This document shows, in pieces, positions 1 through 9,356 of a DNA stretch of 64,000 nt; position 1 is the stretch's first letter; each line of letters opens with the position of its first letter. The translations under genes and the position numbers were made by a program. The notes under the pieces were generated by a model, which had not been told where the DNA came from, ran no database searches, and was given only the letters and a program-made list of their open reading frames with translations. Origin of the DNA: Benthicola sp039584685 (GTDB lineage Bacteria > Gemmatimonadota > Gemmatimonadetes > Palauibacterales > Palauibacteraceae); the NCBI GenBank assembly GCA_039584685.1, contig JBDGXI010000002.1, positions 14,564 through 78,563 on the forward strand. Reading direction: 5' to 3'.

Positions 1-2
1 TC

Positions 3-209
3 GTCAAGAACACGACCACGTTCGGGGCCTTCGTGGAGATCATTCCGGGTACCGAGGGGTTGTGCCATATCTCGGAGCTCGAGGACGGGCGTACCGAGAA
101 GACGGAGGACGTGGTGCAGCCTGGAGACGTGGTACAGGTCAAACTGCTGGCGGTCGACGAACGGGGACGGCTCAAGCTGTCGCGCCGGGCGGCGATGTCT
201 GCGGGCTGA
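3..209 (+). CDS. pnp: S1 RNA-binding domain, C-terminal fragment (probably polynucleotide phosphorylase)
   Basis: The reading frame enters from the left edge and ends in TGA. It encodes 68 residues of an S1 fold: FGAFVEIIPGTEGLCHISEL, then a VQPGDVVQVKLLAVD strand pair, then RGRLKLSRRA. This closing segment is typical of the C-terminal S1 domain of polynucleotide phosphorylase, a 3'-5' exoribonuclease and component of the RNA degradosome. An M16 peptidase directly follows pnp in many bacteria, and one follows here, which supports pnp over ribosomal protein S1. The KH and catalytic RNase PH domains lie outside the window, so the identification rests on this tail and on context. Confidence 0.75.
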   Translation, partial: VKNTTTFGAFVEIIPGTEGLCHISELEDGRTEKTEDVVQPGDVVQVKLLAVDERGRLKLSRRAAMSAG

Positions 210-258
210 GCCCGATGCCCGTCCGCGTCGACCGCCGACCCCGCCACCCGGGGGTGCC

Positions 259-1530
259 GTGAGGTCGACGGGCGACCACGTAGCGAAGACGGAGCGTCTG
301 GACCGCGAGGTCCGGCGCTCCGTTCTGCCATCCGGCACCGTCGTGTTGTCGGAGCGGATGGAATCGGTACGTTCGATTGCCGCCGGAGTCTGGGTGCGGC
401 GCGGGACGGCCCAAGAGCAACCCGAACGCAGGGGGATCGCTCACCTCCTCGAGCACATGGTCTTCAAGGGCACGGGGCGGCGGTCGGCGCAGCAGATTGC
501 GGCGGCGGTCGAGATCACCGGCGGGTCGCTCGACGCCTACACGACGCACGAGCACACCTCGTTCCAGGTGCGTGTCCCCTCGGACCACATGGCGACGGGC
601 CTGGATGTGCTGTCGGACCTCGTCTTCTCGCCGTCGCTTCGGGAGGAGGACCTGCGACTTGAGAGGGAGGTGGTCCTCGAAGAGATCGCCCGGACCGAGG
701 AGACACCGGACGACCTGGTTTTCGAGCTTCATTCGGAGTTCCTATACGACGGCCACCCGTATGGCGCGCCGATTCTCGGCACCCCCGAGACGGTCGAGGC
801 CGTAGACCTGGGTGATCTGCGACGACTGCACGGGCAAGCGTATCGCCCGGCGAACGTGGTGGTGGCCGTAGCGGGACAGGTCGATCACGACGATCTGCTG
901 GACCGGGTACGTGACCTGTGGCCGGATTCGACCGGTGGGGAGCGCCTGACTGACGTTCCTCCTCTTACCTCCACGGTCTCCGGGGCGAAAGTGGTGCGAC
1001 GCCCTGGCGGGCGGCAGGTGCACCTGGTGGCTGGAGGCCGGGGACTCGACCACAAGAGCTCGCTCCGGCATGCAGCCATCGTGGTCGGACAGGCTCTGGG
1101 AGGCGGGATGACGTCGCGGCTGTTCCAGAGGGTTCGCGAACAGCTGGGGCTGGCATACTCCGTATTCTCGTTCCAGTCGTTCTACGCTCGCGGAGGCCAC
1201 GTCGGCGCCTACCTCGGCACTCGGCCCGAGACGGCCGCCGCCGCCCGTGAGGCTCTGCTCGAAGAGCTTCGGCAGCTCAGTGACGTGGGGCTTTCCGCGA
1301 CCGAGCTCGCCCGGATGAAGGAGCAGATCAAGGGGCAGATCCTCCTGTCGCTCGAGTCGCCCGCCGCACGCATGCACCGACTCGCGGCCATGGATCTGTA
1401 CGAGGAACCGTACCGGAATCTGGATGAGCTCGTCGGGCTGATCGATCGGATCGGACTCGACGAAGCGGCGGAGGCCTCGAGGCTGTATGATCCGGAGGGG
1501 GTAGCGGTGCTGGAACTGTGGCCCGCATAA
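259..1530 (+). CDS. M16-family zinc peptidase (insulinase/processing-peptidase type)
   Basis: A 423-aa protein with the inverted zinc motif HLLEH (His62, Glu65, His66) and the downstream acidic helix VVLEEIARTEETPDD that supplies the third ligand region. The second half is a typical inactive M16 C-terminal domain (GGGMTSRLFQRVREQLGLAY). The length fits the single-chain bacterial M16B enzymes. The start is GTG at 259, only 49 bases after the S1 gene stop, so it is probably cotranscribed with it. No signal peptide is visible, so a cytoplasmic peptidase is likely. The physiological substrate cannot be deduced. Confidence 0.92.
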   Translation: MRSTGDHVAKTERLDREVRRSVLPSGTVVLSERMESVRSIAAGVWVRRGTAQEQPERRGIAHLLEHMVFKGTGRRSAQQIAAAVEITGGSLDAYTTHEHTSFQVRVPSDHMATGLDVLSDLVFSPSLREEDLRLEREVVLEEIARTEETPDDLVFELHSEFLYDGHPYGAPILGTPETVEAVDLGDLRRLHGQAYRPANVVVAVAGQVDHDDLLDRVRDLWPDSTGGERLTDVPPLTSTVSGAKVVRRPGGRQVHLVAGGRGLDHKSSLRHAAIVVGQALGGGMTSRLFQRVREQLGLAYSVFSFQSFYARGGHVGAYLGTRPETAAAAREALLEELRQLSDVGLSATELARMKEQIKGQILLSLESPAARMHRLAAMDLYEEPYRNLDELVGLIDRIGLDEAAEASRLYDPEGVAVLELWPA

Positions 1531-1643
1531 TCTCCTCGGGCGGGTTCAACCGCTCTTTTCCGGTGTCTTCCCGGGCGCCGCTTCGGCCAGGCGGGCCTCC
1601 CGGTCCGAATGGCCCCCGAAAGAACTGAAAAAGGAGCTGCACC

Positions 1644-2756
1644 ATGATCGTGGGGGTTCCGAAGGAGATCAAATCGCACGAGAACCGCATCGCGGTGGTT
1701 CCCGGCGGAGTAGAGACATTGGTGGCCGAGGGGCATCAGGTGCTGGTCGAGAAGGGCGGCGGTCTCGGAAGCGGATTCGACGACGCCGCGTACGCTGCCG
1801 TCGGAGGCGAGATAGTGGCGGACGTGGACGACCTGTGGGCGCGCGCGGACATGATCGTCAAGGTCAAGGAACCGATTGCGCCGGAGTACGACAGGATTCG
1901 GGAGGGACAGGTCCTGTTCACGTATTTCCATTTCGCGGCGGATGAGACTCTTACTCGTACCATCCTGGAGCGGAAGTGCGTGGCCATCGCGTACGAGACG
2001 GTTCAGCTCGAAACCGGCGAGTTGCCGCTCCTGACGCCGATGTCGGAGGTCGCGGGCCGCATGGCGGTCCAGGAGGGCGCCAAGTACCTGGAGAAGAACC
2101 AGGGTGGCTGTGGAGTCCTCCTGGGTGGCGTCCCGGGAGTCCTGCCAGCCGAGGTCGTCATCCTCGGAGGGGGCGTCGTCGGCACGAACGCCGCGTGGAT
2201 CGCCGCCGGGTTCGGGGCACACGTCACGATCCTCGACCTCGACCTGGACCGCTTGCGCTACCTCGCCGACGTCATGCCCGCGAACGTGGACACGTTGTTT
2301 TACACTCGGCGCAATATCCTAGAGCAGATTGCGCGGGCGGACCTCCTCATCGGTGCCGTCCTCCTGCCGGGAGCGAAGGCGCCGAGCCTGGTCCTGAAGG
2401 ACGACCTCAAGCTGATGAAAGATGGCTCTGTCATCGCCGACGTGGCGGTCGACCAGGGCGGCTGCGTGGAAACGGTCAAGCCCACCACGCACGATGACCC
2501 GATCTACGTAGTCGAGGGCGTGATCCACTATTGCGTAGCCAACATGCCGGGGGCCGTACCGAGGACCTCCACGCTGGCCCTGACGAATGCCACTTCGCCC
2601 TACATGATCGCGCTGGCGAACAAGGGCTGGGTCCGGGCGTGCCAGGACGATCCGTCCCTGGCGCTCGGCGTGAACGCCGTGGACGGGAAGCTCACCTACG
2701 CTGCAGTCGGTGAGGCGTTCGGCATCCCGAGCGTTCACGTTTCGCAGGTGCTGTAG
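1644..2756 (+). CDS. ald: Alanine dehydrogenase
   Basis: The 370-aa product begins MIVGVPKEIKSHENRIAVVP, the hallmark N-terminus of alanine dehydrogenase, and carries the Rossmann motif VVILGGGVVGTNAAWIA for NAD binding. Further family signatures are EYDRIREGQVLFTYFHFA and the NMPGAVPRTSTLALTNAT segment. It interconverts L-alanine and pyruvate plus ammonia with NAD(H) in the cytoplasm. The length matches the family (about 370). The start ATG has a strong Shine-Dalgarno (AAAAAGGAG) 7 bases upstream. It is flanked by gaps of 113 and 149 bases, so it is probably a monocistronic gene. Confidence 0.96.
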   Translation: MIVGVPKEIKSHENRIAVVPGGVETLVAEGHQVLVEKGGGLGSGFDDAAYAAVGGEIVADVDDLWARADMIVKVKEPIAPEYDRIREGQVLFTYFHFAADETLTRTILERKCVAIAYETVQLETGELPLLTPMSEVAGRMAVQEGAKYLEKNQGGCGVLLGGVPGVLPAEVVILGGGVVGTNAAWIAAGFGAHVTILDLDLDRLRYLADVMPANVDTLFYTRRNILEQIARADLLIGAVLLPGAKAPSLVLKDDLKLMKDGSVIADVAVDQGGCVETVKPTTHDDPIYVVEGVIHYCVANMPGAVPRTSTLALTNATSPYMIALANKGWVRACQDDPSLALGVNAVDGKLTYAAVGEAFGIPSVHVSQVL

Positions 2757-2776
2757 CCACGGAGCGGGTCCGGCTG

Positions 2777-2808
2777 GACTCCGCCTTTCGTCCGTTGGAG
2801 GCGGAGTC
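2777..2808 (+). terminator. Stem-loop downstream of ald
   Basis: Perfect 10-bp inverted repeat (GACTCCGCCT / AGGCGGAGTC, arms 2777-2786 and 2799-2808) with a 12-base loop, 20 bases after the ald stop. There is no real T-tract after it (TACATTCCC follows), so it could be a terminator without a U-run or an mRNA 3'-end stabiliser. Confidence 0.5.
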
Positions 2809-2905
2809 TACATTCCCGGATCGGTGGCCCGACCTTTGCACGTCTACCCGCGGAAATGAGGGCGTGTGCGCTCCAGTCTCTCGATGATCCTGAACGGAAC
2901 AGGCG

Positions 2906-3940
2906 ATGTGGAAACGTCTTCTCAAAGGTAGCTTCCTACCGATCAACGACGTGGGCGTCGATCTCGGCACTGCCAATACGCTGGTTTACGTGGCAGGCGA
3001 AGGGATCGTACTCAATGAGCCCTCGGTCGTGGCCGTCGAGAAGAGTACCGGCCGCATCATGGGGATCGGGCTCGAGGCGAAGCGCATGCTGGGTCGCACT
3101 CCGCACGGCGTAGAGGCAGTTCGCCCGCTGAAGGACGGCGTGATCGCGGACGTGGACATCACCGAGATCATGCTACGCTATTTCCTGAAGACCGTCACGG
3201 CGGACCGGGTGTTCAAGGTGCGGCCCCGCGTCGTGGTCGGGGTGCCGTCCGGGATCACGGAGCTGGAACGCCGGGCGGTTCGGTCCAGCGCGCATGCGGC
3301 GGGCGCGAAAGAGGTCTACATGGTGTCCGAACCGATGGCCGCGGCGATCGGTGTGGGGCTCCCCGTGGAGACTCCCACTGGCAACATGGTGATCGACGTG
3401 GGCGGCGGCACGACGGAGATCGCAGTCATCGCTCTCTCCGGCCTCGTCGCCGAGACGTCGATCCGTGTCGGCGGAGACGAGTTGGACGAGGCCATCGTGT
3501 CTTTCCTTCGCAAGAACTACAACCTGCTCATCGGCGAACCCACGGCGGAGGCGATCAAGATCCAGATCGGCTCGGCCTATCCGACCGAGGAAGAGCGGGA
3601 CATGAGCGTGAAGGGAAGAGACCTGGTCTCGGGCATTCCCAAGACTGTGCGCGTCAACTCGGCCGAGGTCCGCGAGTGCATGTTGGAGCCGATCCAGCAG
3701 ATCGTGGGTGCGGTGCGCCGGGCTCTGGAGATCACCCCACCCGAGCTGGCGGCCGACATCGTGGATCGCGGCATCGTCATGACGGGCGGCGGATCTCTCA
3801 TCCGTGGCCTCGACAAGCTCCTCCGCGAGGAGACGGGCCTTCCGATTCACGTCGACGAAGAACCTCTGACCTGCGTGGTGAGGGGAACGGGCCGAGTCCT
3901 GGACGACATCCCGCGCTATCGGAGCGTGCTTACCACCTGA
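2906..3940 (+). CDS. mreB: Rod-shape-determining actin-like protein MreB
   Basis: A 344-aa bacterial actin homologue. Phosphate-1 loop: DLGTANTLVYVAGEGIVLNE. The middle contains IDVGGGTTEIAVIALSG (phosphate-2) and IVMTGGGSLIRGLDKLL (adenosine motif). It polymerises along the inner membrane and directs the elongasome. It is first in the five-gene rod-shape operon mreB-mreC-mreD-pbp2-rodA, with the next gene starting 7 bases after its stop. The start ATG at 2906 gives a normal MreB N-terminus (MWKRLL) with the amphipathic membrane-binding character expected in Gram-negative MreB. Confidence 0.98.
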   Translation: MWKRLLKGSFLPINDVGVDLGTANTLVYVAGEGIVLNEPSVVAVEKSTGRIMGIGLEAKRMLGRTPHGVEAVRPLKDGVIADVDITEIMLRYFLKTVTADRVFKVRPRVVVGVPSGITELERRAVRSSAHAAGAKEVYMVSEPMAAAIGVGLPVETPTGNMVIDVGGGTTEIAVIALSGLVAETSIRVGGDELDEAIVSFLRKNYNLLIGEPTAEAIKIQIGSAYPTEEERDMSVKGRDLVSGIPKTVRVNSAEVRECMLEPIQQIVGAVRRALEITPPELAADIVDRGIVMTGGGSLIRGLDKLLREETGLPIHVDEEPLTCVVRGTGRVLDDIPRYRSVLTT

Positions 3941-3947
3941 GGAGGCG

Positions 3948-4841
3948 TTGCGGAATATCAACGTCGGCCGGCCTGAGAACCAACGACGTGACCTGGTCAT
4001 CGTCGCGGTTCTTCTGATTCTCTCCTGGTCCCTCGCGGGCTTGGATTCCTCACAGGCACTGGGTCTCACCCGGCTGCTTAGAAGCACGATTCTGGCGCCT
4101 TTCCTGGCGGCTGACGCCGCGTACGAAAGGCGCGCCTCGCTTGTCATCCGGGCGGCGCAGCTGGAGGCCGAACGGGATGCGCTATACGTCAGACTGCAGG
4201 TGGCCACTGATCTCGAGAGGGAGAATCGAGAGCTCCGGACTCAGTTGTCGCTTCCGGATCGGGGTCCGGGATCGTTCATCGTCGCGGAACTCGTTCCCGG
4301 CCGGCCGTTGATCGGAGACTCGCATACGTTCCTCCTGCGCGGCGAATCCCTGACGGGAATCCAGGTTCCGACCGGAGTCAGCGTTCCGCTGGGGATCGTG
4401 GGCGTCCTGCGCTCGACATCGGGAGGCACCGGGTTGGGCGAGTTCTGGACGCACCCGGACTTCAGGGTCAGCGTCCGGTCGGCGACGGGAGGTGCGACCG
4501 GCATCGTGAGGTCCGTCGTGGGGGAGGGTGGCGAGACGCTGATGCTCGTGGAAGGGGTGCCCTACCAGGCACGAATGGCCGAGGGAGCGATCCTGGAAAC
4601 GGCGGGCCTGGGAGGCGTGTTCCCGCCCGGGATTGTGGTCGGCACGGTGATCACCGAAGAGGATTCTCGGTCCGGCTGGTCCCACAGCTACCTGGTGGAG
4701 CCGGCCGTGCAACCGGGGGCGGTGCGGGCCGCGACTGCGTGGGATCGGTCGCAGGTCGAGCCGGTGCCTGCACTTCCCGATACATCAGCTCCGAGTCTGG
4801 ACGGAGCTGAGTTGGAGGAGGCCGCGGGTGGCGAGCTCTAG
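3948..4841 (+). CDS. mreC: Rod-shape-determining protein MreC
   Basis: A 297-aa protein with an N-terminal cytoplasmic stub, one membrane helix (around residues 13-30, LVIVAVLLILSWSLAGL), a coiled coil (about 60-100), and the beta-barrel MreC domain (VPTGVSVPLGIVGVLRS; GVFPPGIVVGTVITEE). It links cytoplasmic MreB to periplasmic cell-wall synthases. The start is uncertain. The only in-frame initiator-like codon before the helix is TTG at 3948, which follows GGAGG by just 2 bases, an unusually short spacing. Its 3' end overlaps mreD by 14 bases, which suggests translational coupling. Confidence 0.93.
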   Translation: MRNINVGRPENQRRDLVIVAVLLILSWSLAGLDSSQALGLTRLLRSTILAPFLAADAAYERRASLVIRAAQLEAERDALYVRLQVATDLERENRELRTQLSLPDRGPGSFIVAELVPGRPLIGDSHTFLLRGESLTGIQVPTGVSVPLGIVGVLRSTSGGTGLGEFWTHPDFRVSVRSATGGATGIVRSVVGEGGETLMLVEGVPYQARMAEGAILETAGLGGVFPPGIVVGTVITEEDSRSGWSHSYLVEPAVQPGAVRAATAWDRSQVEPVPALPDTSAPSLDGAELEEAAGGEL

Positions 4842-5307
4842 ACGTGGTTGGAGCCCGGACGCCGTCGTCGTCGTGGCGCTCATCGTCCTGCACTTCACGC
4901 TGTACCGGTTCTTCGTCCAGTGGCCGGCATTGCCGAATTTCATGATCGGAGGCCTGCTTCTCGCGGCTCTTCGCCTGCGCGCCGGATACGCCGCTTTCCT
5001 CGGCTTCAGCCTGGGCGTGCTCGAAGCGGCGATGGCGCTGGCGGGGTTGGGCACGATATCGATCGTTCTTACGGTCGTAGGCTACCTGGCCGCGCGGTCG
5101 CGCGACCTCTTGTTTGCCGATGCCCGGTACTACGTCTTCATCTATCTGTTCGTGGGTACGTGGGCCGCCGAGATGCTACTCATGCTGGCCATGCCCGGGG
5201 GACCGGGAGTCCTGGGTGGTTTCGTGCTGGCACCGATTAGCGCCGTCGGTACGGCTGCCGTGTGCGGCGCGGCGGAGCGCGCGGCCGCGGCCCTGCGCCG
5301 ACCGTGA
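4828..5307 (+). CDS. mreD: Rod-shape-determining membrane protein MreD
   Basis: A 159-aa, very hydrophobic protein with about five membrane helices and little else, in the canonical position after mreC. The GTG start at 4828 lies inside the end of mreC. MreD is an integral inner-membrane partner of MreC in the elongasome. Sequence conservation in MreD is always weak, so the assignment rests on length, hydrophobicity, the motif FLGFSLGVLEAAMALAGLG and operon position. Confidence 0.88.
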   Translation: MASSRRGWSPDAVVVVALIVLHFTLYRFFVQWPALPNFMIGGLLLAALRLRAGYAAFLGFSLGVLEAAMALAGLGTISIVLTVVGYLAARSRDLLFADARYYVFIYLFVGTWAAEMLLMLAMPGGPGVLGGFVLAPISAVGTAAVCGAAERAAAALRRP

Positions 5308-5314
5308 TCGACCG

Positions 5315-7168
5315 ATGACCGGAGGGGAAGCCGTTCGGCTGAGTCGAGTGCGACGCGCGCGCGCCGCCGCGGCACTTCTGATCGTCGTGATCCTGATCCT
5401 GGCTGCCGCCTTCTTCCGTCTGCAGGTACTCGGAGGAGGCTCCTACGAACTGCAGTCCCGAAACAACCGACTACGACCGATTCCCATACCGGCAGCCAGG
5501 GGAGCGATATACGACCGGCACGGGGAGCTCCTCGCGGAGAGCATTCCGGGATACTCGCTGTCCCTTCTGTCTTCGCCGCCCGATTCCGCCCGGGCCACCC
5601 TGGAGCGACTGTCTCCGTATCTGGGCCTCGATTCGATCGGTATCGACAAGATCCTCGAGCGCCGTCGCCGCAACCCGCAGCTCCCGGTGCTGGTGCGGGA
5701 CGACCTGAGTTTCGATCAGGTGGCGGCCGTGGAGGAGCGGCGCCCCGAGTTTCGCCTGGTCGTGATCGAGACACATCCCCGGCGCCGCTATCCGGCGGGA
5801 CCCGTGGTGGCCCATGTGATCGGCTATGTGGGCGAGATAAGCGAGGCGGAACTCGACAGCGATGAGTTCGTCGAATACGAGGCCGCCCGCATCGTCGGCA
5901 AGGAGGGAATCGAACGGTCGTACGAGTCCGTGCTGGCCGGAGCCGCCGGGACCCGGTACGTAGAGGTCAACGCGCGCGGTTCCATCGTGCGTGACTTTCC
6001 CTCGGAGCTCGAGCGCTCCGCCCAGCCGGGGACGGACCTGACGTTGACGCTGGATCTGGCCCTGCAGCAATTCGCCGATTCGATCTTCCCGCAGGGTGAT
6101 CGAGGCGCAGTCGTGGCGCTGGACCCGCGAAACGGAGAGGTCCTCGTTCTTTCCAGCCAGCCGAGCTTCGATCCGAACCTGTTCGTCGGAGGGATCAGCG
6201 AGCTCGACTGGGCGTCGATTCGGGATGACCCGGGGCAACCGATCCTCAATCGGGCCGCGGCCGCGCTGTATCCACCGGGCTCGACATGGAAGCTCGTGCT
6301 CGCGACTCTGGCGATGCGTGGGGGCTCGGTGGACATCGATACGTACATGCCCACGTCGTGCCGGGGCGCCCTTCAGTACGGCAACAGGGCTTTCCGATGC
6401 TGGAGGCCGGAAGGTCACGGGCCTCTCGACCTATCCGGAGCGATCAAGGAGAGCTGCAACGTCTTCTTCTACCAGGTGGGCCTTCGCGTGGGGCTCGATC
6501 CCATCCTCGAGGGAGTGAACGGACTCGGCTTCAACCAGGCCACCGGGCTGGATATTCCGGGTGAAATTTCAGGCCGATTCCCTCCGTCCCGGGATTGGTA
6601 CGACCAGAGATTCGGGAGAAGGGGTTGGACGGAGTCGGTGATCTTGAACCTGTCGATCGGACAGGGCGAGACCGAGCAGTCGCTCCTGCGCATGGCACAG
6701 TTCTATTCGGCGCTCGCCACCGGTCAATCGCCGGTCGTGCCGCACCTTCTGCGATCCGAGGTCCTGGAGCGTGTGCGCGAGAACTGGACGCTGGACCTGC
6801 CGGAGGCGCGAAGACAGGGGCTCGTAGGGGCGCTCACGCGGGTGGTCAACGAGCCGGGAGGGACCGCGTACTGGCACAGACCGCGCGAGTGGACCCTGGC
6901 GGGCAAGACGGGCACGGCCCAGAACCCACACGGCGAGCCGCACTCGTGGTTCGTCGGATTCGCCCCGGTGGAGGATCCCCGCATCGTGATAGCGGCCATC
7001 GTGGAAAACGGGCATCCCGACGACCGGACATCGCGTGCGGTGCCGCTAGCTTCGGAGATCGTGTCTCGGTATCTGAGGAGTGAAGGGGTCCCGCCCGACC
7101 GGCCGCTGGAGGGGCAGGCCCAGATGCCGCCTGCCGGTGTTGCAGGCACCGCGGGGGGCACCCGATGA
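5315..7168 (+). CDS. mrdA: Penicillin-binding protein 2 (elongasome transpeptidase)
   Basis: A 617-aa class B PBP. It has one N-terminal membrane helix (about 24-42), a PBP dimerisation domain beginning ARGAIYDRHGELLAESIPGY, and a transpeptidase domain with all three catalytic motifs: STWK (Ser323-Lys326), SCN (380-382) and KTG (531-533). It cross-links peptidoglycan during rod elongation, paired with RodA. I chose ATG 5315, 7 bases after the mreD stop; the frame is open further upstream, but that part lies within mreD and reads as nonsense. Its stop overlaps the rodA start (ATGA), so the pair is translationally coupled. Confidence 0.96.
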   Translation: MTGGEAVRLSRVRRARAAAALLIVVILILAAAFFRLQVLGGGSYELQSRNNRLRPIPIPAARGAIYDRHGELLAESIPGYSLSLLSSPPDSARATLERLSPYLGLDSIGIDKILERRRRNPQLPVLVRDDLSFDQVAAVEERRPEFRLVVIETHPRRRYPAGPVVAHVIGYVGEISEAELDSDEFVEYEAARIVGKEGIERSYESVLAGAAGTRYVEVNARGSIVRDFPSELERSAQPGTDLTLTLDLALQQFADSIFPQGDRGAVVALDPRNGEVLVLSSQPSFDPNLFVGGISELDWASIRDDPGQPILNRAAAALYPPGSTWKLVLATLAMRGGSVDIDTYMPTSCRGALQYGNRAFRCWRPEGHGPLDLSGAIKESCNVFFYQVGLRVGLDPILEGVNGLGFNQATGLDIPGEISGRFPPSRDWYDQRFGRRGWTESVILNLSIGQGETEQSLLRMAQFYSALATGQSPVVPHLLRSEVLERVRENWTLDLPEARRQGLVGALTRVVNEPGGTAYWHRPREWTLAGKTGTAQNPHGEPHSWFVGFAPVEDPRIVIAAIVENGHPDDRTSRAVPLASEIVSRYLRSEGVPPDRPLEGQAQMPPAGVAGTAGGTR

Positions 7169-8388
7169 GGCGGGATCGGGGATCCACTCTGATTGGACTG
7201 GGCGACCCGGTGTTGCTCGGCTCGGGTCTGATCCTCGCCGCTCTCGGCATCGGGATGATCTGGTCGGCGGGCCAGGTGGACCTGCCGTCACTGGTGACGG
7301 GGGCGTGGACCCGCCAGCTCGTGTGGCTGTGCCTTTCGCTCCTCGCTTTCGCCATCGTGATCAGGGTGCCGATGCGCTGGCTGGAGTGGGCCACTCCCTG
7401 GGTGTATGCGTTTTCGATCATCCTCCTGCTGGCCGTGCTGGCCGTGGGCAGCGGACCAAACACCCGCAGCTGGCTTCGCATTGCGGGCTTCTCGTTCCAG
7501 CCGGCCGAGCTGGCGAAGCTGGCGACGATTCTGCTGCTCGCGAGGTTGCTGGGATCACGCAAGGAGCCGCAGACGAGACTGTTCGATCTCTGGAAGCCGG
7601 TTCTAGCGGTCGTCGCGCCGTTCATCTTGGTCATGGCACAGCCGGACCTCGGGAGCGCCCTGATCTTCGTAGTGATTCTGGTGGCAGCCCTGTTCTGGGC
7701 GGGCATCCCGCTGTTCACCATCTTCATGCTGGTCAGTCCTGGAGTGAGCCTCGTCCTCGGCTTTTCGGCCGCCGTGTGGGGCGTCTGGTTCGTGATCGTG
7801 ATGGCGGGGCTTTACCTGCGTGGCCCATTCATGGCTGAAGCCGTTGCCGTAGCACTGGCGAACCTCGCCGCCGGGGCGCTTGCCACTCCGCTGTGGAATC
7901 GGCTCGCCCCGTATCAGCAGCGTCGGCTGCTGGTCTTCCTCGATCCGGAGGTCGACCCGCGAGGCGCGGGCTGGCACCTCATCCAGTCGAAGGTCGCGAT
8001 CGGCTCGGGTGGCGTGACGGGACAGGGATTCGGGCAGGGGCCGCAGAAGCGGCTGGCCTTTCTCCCCGAGCAGCACACCGACTTCATCTTTTCGGTGGTC
8101 GGCGAGGAGCTGGGCCTGATCGGGGTGTTCGCATTCCTGGCTCTTCTTGCCTGGTTCCTCAGGCGAGTGCTGAGAGTCGCCGCAGAGTCGACCCAGGGAT
8201 TTGGAAGCCTGGTCGTGTTCTGTTTCTTCGCCGTCTGGTTTGCTCACCTCGGGATCAACGTGGGAATGACCGTGGGCCTGATGCCCGTGACGGGCCTGCC
8301 TCTTCCGTTCATCAGCTACGGTGGATCGTTTCTTCTGACGACCTTCGTGGGCCTGGCGCTCGTGTGCCGCGTGGCATATGAGACCTGA
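7165..8388 (+). CDS. rodA: RodA, SEDS-family peptidoglycan glycosyltransferase
   Basis: A 407-aa polytopic SEDS protein. Family signatures include FSFQPAELAKLATILLLARL, QPDLGSALIFVVI, and the large extracellular loop with QRRLLVFLDPEVDPRGAGWH followed by HTDFIFSVVGEELG, which contains the catalytic-type aspartate. The C-terminal GLPLPFISYGGSFLLTTFVG is the classic RodA/FtsW ending. It polymerises lipid II in the inner membrane with PBP2. Operon position favours RodA over FtsW. It is the last gene of the mreBCD-pbp2-rodA unit. Confidence 0.96.
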   Translation: MRRDRGSTLIGLGDPVLLGSGLILAALGIGMIWSAGQVDLPSLVTGAWTRQLVWLCLSLLAFAIVIRVPMRWLEWATPWVYAFSIILLLAVLAVGSGPNTRSWLRIAGFSFQPAELAKLATILLLARLLGSRKEPQTRLFDLWKPVLAVVAPFILVMAQPDLGSALIFVVILVAALFWAGIPLFTIFMLVSPGVSLVLGFSAAVWGVWFVIVMAGLYLRGPFMAEAVAVALANLAAGALATPLWNRLAPYQQRRLLVFLDPEVDPRGAGWHLIQSKVAIGSGGVTGQGFGQGPQKRLAFLPEQHTDFIFSVVGEELGLIGVFAFLALLAWFLRRVLRVAAESTQGFGSLVVFCFFAVWFAHLGINVGMTVGLMPVTGLPLPFISYGGSFLLTTFVGLALVCRVAYET

Positions 8389-8479
8389 CGATCTGGAGAG
8401 CGCTGCCGGCCAGGGGTCGCCGTGGCTGCGGCTCCGGTTATATTCCTGCTCGCCTGTGTAACGGTTAGAGCGAGGACGA

Positions 8480-9313
8480 ATGGCCTGGTTCCGGAAGGAA
8501 AAGCAGAAGCTCGTCGCCCAAAAGCGGGAACTCGCAGCCGACGTATGGGAGAAGTGCGACGGCTGCGGAGAGGCGCTGTACACGCGCCGACTCGAGGAGA
8601 ACCACCGCGTGTGCCCGGAATGTGGTCACCATTTCCGCATCTCGGCGCCGCAGTATGCGGACCTCCTGTTCGACGACGGACTTGCGGAGGAGTTCGACGC
8701 GGACCTTCGGTCAGCCGATCCCCTGGGGTTCGTCGACTCCAAGCCATACCGCGTCCGGATCGAAGAGGCTGAACAGAAAGTCGGGAGGTATGATGCAGTC
8801 CTGACCGGGGCCGGGCGCATCGAGGGCCGAGACGTGTGTGCTGGGATCATGGACTTCGGGTTCATCGGGGGCTCGATGGGGTCCGTGGTCGGAGAGAAGA
8901 TCGCGCGCATGGTCGAGCGGGGGGTCGAGCGGTCGAGTCCCGTGCTCATCGTGTCGGCCTCGGGTGGGGCGAGGATGCAGGAGGGCATCTTCTCGCTCAT
9001 GCAGCTCGCCAAGACGTCCGCGGCACTCCAGCGTCTCGCAGCGGCCGGCCTCCCATACATCAGCATTCTCACCCACCCGACGACCGGGGGAGTCACTGCG
9101 AGCTTCGCCATGCTGGGCGACGTGAACCTGGCGGAGCCGGATGCCTTGATCGGTTTCGCGGGGCCTCGGGTGATCAAGGAAACGATCCGGCAGGATCTTC
9201 CCGATGGATTCCAACGGTCAGAGTTTCTGCGCGACCACGGAATGGTGGATCGGATTGTGCCGCGCGGAGAGATGCGCGACACCGTCGCGCTGCTCCTCCA
9301 CCACATGAGCTGA
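8480..9313 (+). CDS. accD: Acetyl-CoA carboxylase, carboxyltransferase beta subunit
   Basis: A 277-aa protein with the N-terminal four-cysteine zinc ribbon (Cys26, Cys29, Cys45, Cys48) and the crotonase-like carboxyltransferase core (SASGGARMQEGIFSLMQLAK; HPTTGGVTASFAMLGDV). With AccA it transfers the carboxyl group from biotin to acetyl-CoA, the committed step of fatty acid synthesis. AccA is not in the window. The pairing accD-folC is a common bacterial arrangement, and folC follows here after 43 bases. A TATATT element at 8439-8444 in the 91-base upstream gap may be a -10 box, but no convincing -35 is present. Confidence 0.97.
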   Translation: MAWFRKEKQKLVAQKRELAADVWEKCDGCGEALYTRRLEENHRVCPECGHHFRISAPQYADLLFDDGLAEEFDADLRSADPLGFVDSKPYRVRIEEAEQKVGRYDAVLTGAGRIEGRDVCAGIMDFGFIGGSMGSVVGEKIARMVERGVERSSPVLIVSASGGARMQEGIFSLMQLAKTSAALQRLAAAGLPYISILTHPTTGGVTASFAMLGDVNLAEPDALIGFAGPRVIKETIRQDLPDGFQRSEFLRDHGMVDRIVPRGEMRDTVALLLHHMS

Positions 9314-9356
9314 GCGGGCCGGGATCCTCACCGGCTGCGCCTTCCTGGACCCACCG